Positions 6,687 through 9,804 of a stretch of DNA of 9,804 nucleotides are shown piece by piece. Source of the stretch: Methylococcaceae bacterium (GTDB taxonomy: Bacteria > Pseudomonadota > Gammaproteobacteria > Methylococcales > Methylomonadaceae); assembly GCA_013140465.1 (NCBI GenBank), contig JABFST010000169.1, positions 1 to 9,804 on the forward strand, given 5' to 3'. Both the position numbers and the translations under genes were made by a program. A model generated the notes under the pieces. That model worked only from the letters and a program-made list of their open reading frames with translations. It searched no databases and was not told the origin of the DNA. Numbering within the stretch: position 1 is the stretch's first letter; each line of letters begins with the position of its first letter.

Positions 6687-7119
6687 CACCTTAATCCCTG
6701 CACCCAACCCCCTCGTCAACAAGTTGCCAGTATAGGGTTTGCGTAATACGCGCTACTTTATCGAGTCCAAAGCTAAATAAATCTATCTTAAACGCCTTTT
6801 CCCTCAGAAAGGAGCCGTAACAGCCTGAATGTAGCGCGGTTTCTCTGCTTGAGACTGTGAAAATAGGCTATAGCCCCTCCACCAAAAACCCGATCTATTC
6901 AAAAGCGCAATGCCCAGATTTTTTAAGCAAGTACAACGGCTTTAGGCGTTGCCAAGCTGTGCTATTTAACGTTAATGCCGCCGATAAGTAAGCACAATAG
7001 ACTGCGTAAATCCATAAAACCAACCCATAACCCCCCCTAGTGCAAAACAACCAACCGATAGGTTGTTATACACCATCCCCGCGCCATCGCTCAGGTTTTC
7101 TGGCGGCGCGTTTAAAAGT
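6687..7119. other. Non-coding stretch with no recognisable gene
   Basis: More than 400 bases without a plausible reading frame, tRNA or riboswitch that I recognise. Minor features are GGCTATAGCC (6866-6875, a 10-base palindrome), CAACC/GGTTG (7052-7056, 7061-7065) and a GC-rich pair CGCGCC/GGCGCG (7080-7085, 7105-7110) with a 19-base loop followed by TTTAAAAGTTTT. The last resembles a loose terminator on the plus strand, but no upstream gene needs one. The stretch may be a decayed gene or leader region for the SulP gene. Confidence 0.4.
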
Positions 7120-7148
7120 TTTACATACAAATTAATGAGTTATAAAAA
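7120..7148 (+). promoter_or_regulatory. Candidate promoter for the SulP transporter gene
   Basis: TTTACA (7120-7125, 5/6 to the -35 consensus) precedes TATAAA (7141-7146, 5/6 to the -10) with a short 15-base spacer, or TAAAAA (7143-7148) with 17. The surroundings are A/T-rich. An alternative pair is TTGGCA (7158-7163), 17 bases, TAGATA (7181-7186), which has a better -35 but a poor -10. Either would give a leader shorter than 80 bases. Confidence 0.35.
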
Positions 7149-7214
7149 ATAATTGCGTTGGCATGGTTATGGCTTGTCTTTAGATAACTGTCATTAACTG
7201 TATCAAGGATTTGT

Positions 7215-8897
7215 ATGAGTCTAGTCACACCGCCTACCTTACCCAAAACAGGGATCGCGGGATTAACAGAAAATTGGCGTAGCGATTTGTTGTCCGGTTT
7301 TTTGGTTTTCCTGATTGCGTTGCCTTTGTGTTTGGGCATTTCTATGGCCTCCGGGTTTCCACCTTCGGCGGGCATTATCACCGCCATTATCGGCGGCATG
7401 TTGGTGTCGCGCATCAGTGGTTCGTTCATCACCATTAACGGCCCAGCGGCGGGCCTGATTGTCGTCGTCTTGGGTGCAGTGCAATCTTTAGGCGAAGGCG
7501 ATGCGATGGCGGGCTACCGCTACACCTTGGCGGCTATTGTGGTGGCGAGCGTTGTCCAAATTTTAATGGGCGTGTTCAAGGCCGGACGCTTAAGTTCGTT
7601 TTTTCCGGCATCGGTGATCCACGGCATGTTGGCGGCGATAGGCATCATCATCATGGCTAAGCAAATCCACGTCATGTTGGGGGCTACACCCGAAAAAGGC
7701 AGCTTGTTTTCGACCATCGCCCAAATTCCGCATAGCTTGCTTAACCCCAATTATGAAATTGCCATTATTGGTTTTACGGGCTTAATTATCTTGATTATTT
7801 GGTCGTTGCTGAAAAACCCGGTGTTAAAAATGATTCCCGCGCCGTTAATCGTGGTGTTGGCGGGGATAGCCCTGGCGCGATATTTTGATCTGGAACACGA
7901 ACACATGTATTTGTTTTTGCCTGATGCCCATTTCTTACCGCATCACGAAGAAACCATCGGGCCGAAGTTTTTGGTGGCTATTTCCGATAACTTTATGGCG
8001 AGTTTTTATTTTCCTGATTTTAGCAAGTTTGCCACTGTGGAATTTTGGGAAGCCGTAGTCAGCATTAGTTTGGTGGGCAGCTTAGAAAGCTTGCTTAGCG
8101 CAATGGCGGTGGACAAGTTAGACCCTTATAAACGCCATTCCAATTTGGATAAAGATTTGACCGCCGTCGGTGTGGGCAACTTGGTGGCGGGCTTAGTCGG
8201 CGGTTTGCCGATGATTGCTGAAATCGTGCGGAGTTCGGCTAACGTCAACAACAACGCCAAGACGGCTTGGGCTAACTTTTTCCACGGCGCGTTTATGTTG
8301 TTGTTTGTGGTGTTGTTTCCGCGTTTGATCCACAGCATCCCGTTAGCGGCGTTGGCGGCCTTGTTGGTGTATACCGGATTCCGTTTGGCTTCGCCGAAAG
8401 AATTCGCCAAAGTCATGGGTGTGGGTAAAGAACAGCTGTTTATGTTTATCGTCACCATTATCGGCGTGTTGGCGACGGATTTATTGATCGGTGTTGCGAT
8501 AGGCATTTTGGCAAAGTTTATCATCCATATTTTGCGTGGCGTGCGCTTTAACAACCTGTTCAAGATTCATTTTGTGATAGAGCCGCAAGCAAACGGGTCG
8601 GTGATTGTCAGCATCGTCGGTGCAGCCATTTTCTCGAATTTTATGGCCCTTAAAACCGCTTTAAGTGCGTTGGAAGAGGGTAAAACCATTATTTTCCAGA
8701 TGAACAACACATATTTGTTGGATCACACGGTGATGGAGTTCCTACACGATTTTGAACATAGCTACGTTGGCAAAGGCGGCAAGATTGTGTTTTTGGGGAT
8801 GGAATATCACGACACTTATTCCCGCCATCCGTTATCCGCCAGAAAAATGAAACCTGGAAATATGATGCGCCGTAAGACGGACCATTTTGGGGTGTAG
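7215..8897 (+). CDS. SulP-family inorganic anion transporter with STAS-like C-terminus
   Basis: A 560-residue inner-membrane carrier of the SulP (SLC26-like) family, which moves sulfate, bicarbonate or other anions, usually with Na+ or H+. Residues 21-95 carry the family start (WRSDLLSGFLVFLIALPLCLGISMASGFPP) and the paired motif FITINGPAAGLIVVVLG. Hydrophobic segments continue to about residue 440, including SISLVGSLESLLSAMAVDKLD (282-303) and GVGNLVAGLVGGLPMIAEIVRSSANVNNNAKTAW around 319-352. Residues 451-545 look like a divergent STAS domain. AAGGA at 7205-7209, five bases before the ATG, supports this start. No sulfate-assimilation gene adjoins it; the next gene encodes a proton-conducting membrane subunit, so bicarbonate uptake is an attractive but unproven idea. 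The substrate cannot be read from sequence. Confidence 0.93.
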   Translation: MSLVTPPTLPKTGIAGLTENWRSDLLSGFLVFLIALPLCLGISMASGFPPSAGIITAIIGGMLVSRISGSFITINGPAAGLIVVVLGAVQSLGEGDAMAGYRYTLAAIVVASVVQILMGVFKAGRLSSFFPASVIHGMLAAIGIIIMAKQIHVMLGATPEKGSLFSTIAQIPHSLLNPNYEIAIIGFTGLIILIIWSLLKNPVLKMIPAPLIVVLAGIALARYFDLEHEHMYLFLPDAHFLPHHEETIGPKFLVAISDNFMASFYFPDFSKFATVEFWEAVVSISLVGSLESLLSAMAVDKLDPYKRHSNLDKDLTAVGVGNLVAGLVGGLPMIAEIVRSSANVNNNAKTAWANFFHGAFMLLFVVLFPRLIHSIPLAALAALLVYTGFRLASPKEFAKVMGVGKEQLFMFIVTIIGVLATDLLIGVAIGILAKFIIHILRGVRFNNLFKIHFVIEPQANGSVIVSIVGAAIFSNFMALKTALSALEEGKTIIFQMNNTYLLDHTVMEFLHDFEHSYVGKGGKIVFLGMEYHDTYSRHPLSARKMKPGNMMRRKTDHFGV

Positions 8898-8911
8898 GGC
8901 GTTTTTAGGTA

Positions 8912-9049
8912 TTTATAGTTCCCACGCTCTGTGTGGGAATTCATCCTGCAACGCTCCAGCGTTGCGGGATGATAGGACAGTAGTTGGCAGCACAAGAAGA
9001 CGCTGGAGCGTCTACGGCTGCATTCCCACGCGGAGCGTGGGAACGATAA
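8912..9049. repeat. Multi-hairpin extragenic repeat, copy A
   Basis: Outer ends are inverted (TTATAGTTCC at 8913 and GGAACGATAA ending 9049, one mismatch). Inside are four hairpins: CCCACGC-type at 8921-8937 (imperfect), a 15-bp-stem hairpin at 8941-8972 (one G/T pair), AGACGCT/AGCGTCT at 8998-9013, and CCCACGC/GCGTGGG at 9025-9041. The sequence class (GTTCCCACGCTCCGCGTGGGAA) is a very common gammaproteobacterial extragenic repeat (from memory). It sits just after the SulP stop codon and could fold in the SulP transcript 3' end. Confidence 0.75.
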
Positions 9050-9066
9050 CTTTCCGCAACAACCTT

Positions 9067-9296
9067 TTTATAGTTCCCACGCTCCGCGTGGGAATTCATC
9101 CCGCAACGCTCCAGCGTTGCGGGATGATAGCCTTGTAGGCCGGAATAAGGCTGTTTGAACGCCAGTGAAAACAGCCGTTTCCGGCACACCGCGCCCACGA
9201 TTTGCCGGAAACACCACTTTTCGCTTACGCTCAAAGCGGCTTATTCCGGCCTACAAGGCTAGGGCGGCATTCCCACACGGAGCGTGGAAACGATAA
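9067..9296. repeat. Multi-hairpin extragenic repeat, copy B, interrupted by a nested element
   Basis: The first 64 bases (9067-9130) repeat 8912-8975 at an offset of 155 with only three differences, all T in copy A and C in copy B. The hairpin at 9096-9127 is a perfect 15-bp stem (TCATCCCGCAACGCT / AGCGTTGCGGGATGA) with nominal loop CC. The right end (9269-9296) matches the right end of copy A with two changes (CACACGG for CACGCGG, GGAAAC for GGGAAC). The middle of copy A is missing and replaced by a different palindromic element at 9128-9261. Confidence 0.72.
9128..9261. mobile_element. 134-bp nested element with 22-bp perfect terminal inverted repeats
   Basis: The ends 9128-9149 and 9240-9261 are exact reverse complements over 22 bases; the key sequence is GTAGGCCGGAATAAG and its complement. 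Inside are two further hairpins: GGCTGTTT/AAACAGCC (9149-9156, 9169-9176) and GTTTCCGGCA/TGCCGGAAAC (9177-9186, 9203-9212). There is no coding capacity. TAG at 9128-9130 and 9260-9262 could be a 3-bp target duplication, but it overlaps the symmetric ends and is ambiguous. The structure fits a palindromic extragenic or MITE-like element inserted into copy B. Confidence 0.65.
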
Positions 9297-9336
9297 AACG
9301 ATAACAAACAACCTTCTTCCACCACGAGTGCCCGAC

Positions 9337-9804
9337 ATGATTCTATTTTTAGCGTACAGCGCAGTTTTGCTCAGCTTTGCTTCTGGACTGTTGGCCTTGC
9401 TGATGAACCAGCGCTTACGGTTATTAGCCATCAGCCAAGTTTTGGGCAATAAACTTTTCCCCAACCAAGTTGACTGTCAGGCTTGGTTTACCCATGCCCT
9501 AAGCGAACAACAGTATCCGCTACTTCTGCACCGCGCCGTATTTGTGTTACTGAGCTTTTCAGGCTTTTATGCCGTATTGGCGGGTTTGGCCGTCATGCTT
9601 AGCCACGGCGTTATCACCGACCAATTGGCTTTAGGTTTGCCTTGGCTGCCTTGGCATATCCGTTTTGATGGTTTGTCAGGATTCTTTTATCTGCTTATTG
9701 GCATAGCCGTGGTGGCTGTCAGTTTGTATGGCCCGGGTTATGTAGCGGCTTATAAAGAACAGCAACATCCATTTGCCGTGTTGGGCTTGTTTACGGGTTT
9801 GTTC
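9337..9804 (+). CDS. Proton-conducting membrane subunit, hydrogenase-4 subunit B (HyfB)-like, N-terminal part (3' cut by window)
   Basis: The frame is open from the ATG at 9337 to the window end (156 codons), so only the N-terminus is seen. It begins with a membrane helix (ILFLAYSAVLLSFASGLLALL), then a polar stretch of about 45 residues, a second helix (AVFVLLSFSGFYAVLAGLAVML), and LGLPWLPWHIRFDGLSGFFYLLIGIAVVAVSLYGPGYV. This last block is characteristic of HyfB/HycC-type relatives of NuoL and MrpA, which carry protons or Na+ in hydrogenase-4-like and complex-I-like assemblies. A DabB-type subunit of an inorganic-carbon pump belongs to the same superfamily and cannot be wholly excluded. An in-frame GTG at 9328 is an alternative start; neither start has a clear Shine-Dalgarno. 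It follows the SulP gene in the same direction across 440 bases of repeats. Confidence 0.78.
   Translation, partial: MILFLAYSAVLLSFASGLLALLMNQRLRLLAISQVLGNKLFPNQVDCQAWFTHALSEQQYPLLLHRAVFVLLSFSGFYAVLAGLAVMLSHGVITDQLALGLPWLPWHIRFDGLSGFFYLLIGIAVVAVSLYGPGYVAAYKEQQHPFAVLGLFTGLF

Noticed and set aside
6480..6735. Two overlapping plus-strand reading frames of 64-66 codons through the tandem repeat
   Set aside because: They are products of a 20-bp repeat cycling through frames (LSERLLCSANGCCAQRTAVV pattern), lack ribosome sites, and lie inside a non-coding mobile element.
8126..8563. 145-codon minus-strand frame inside the SulP gene
   Set aside because: It is antisense to conserved SulP motifs and to the last membrane helices, with no ribosome site or homology that I recognise.
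8887..9464. Reading frames of 77-97 codons across the repeats after the SulP gene, on both strands
   Set aside because: Their translations (SHAPRGNA, PTLRVG and similar) are the known by-products of this palindromic repeat class, and the minus-strand frame at 9231-9464 is largely a shadow of the real HyfB-like gene.
9337..9804. Assignment as NuoL of a standard respiratory complex I
   Set aside because: The LGLPWLPWHIRFDGLSGFF..SLYGPGYV block fits HyfB/HycC-type subunits better than NuoL, and no nuo genes are adjacent; with only the N-terminus visible the broader call is kept.

Overview
The window looks like chromosome from a gammaproteobacterium with moderate G+C. The uvrC-pgsA pair, a Kup potassium carrier and a dense load of short palindromic repeats all fit that group. 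The repeat style and the HyfB-like gene at the right edge are reminiscent of methanotrophs (Methylococcales), but that finer placement is inference only. There are eight credible protein genes. Two are cut by the window edges: uvrC at the left and a hydrogenase-4 subunit B-like gene at the right.

Layout: (1) 1-1624, the end of uvrC overlapping pgsA by 17 bases, a conserved repair/phospholipid pair. (2) 1625-2523, a TetR-family regulator with a candidate autoregulatory palindrome upstream, followed one base after its stop by a 61-residue Cys/His protein. (3) 2617-4491, kup. (4) 4492-4685, a short convergent gap packed with inverted repeats. (5) 4686-6149 on the minus strand, a predicted lipoprotein with a C-terminal metallo-beta-lactamase fold. 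(6) 6150-7214, over 1 kb without a gene. Its centre is a 265-bp non-coding element with 12-bp perfect terminal inverted repeats starting GTAA and an 8-bp flanking duplication with one mismatch, which is the signature of an IS66-type non-autonomous element. Inside it sit an 18-bp-arm palindrome and eight copies of a 20-bp tandem repeat. (7) 7215-8897, a SulP anion transporter with a STAS-like tail. (8) 8898-9336, two related multi-hairpin repeats, the second carrying a nested element with 22-bp inverted repeats. (9) 9337-end, the start of a proton-pumping antiporter-like membrane subunit.

The genes fall into small units rather than one large operon: uvrC-pgsA, tetR-small protein (possibly with kup), the lone lipoprotein, and SulP possibly with the HyfB-like gene. 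I see no phage, plasmid, CRISPR, tRNA or rRNA. The most unusual content is in the repeats, especially the IS66-like miniature element that contains a minisatellite. The least characterised protein content is the TetR/Cys-His pair and the SulP/HyfB-like neighbourhood.
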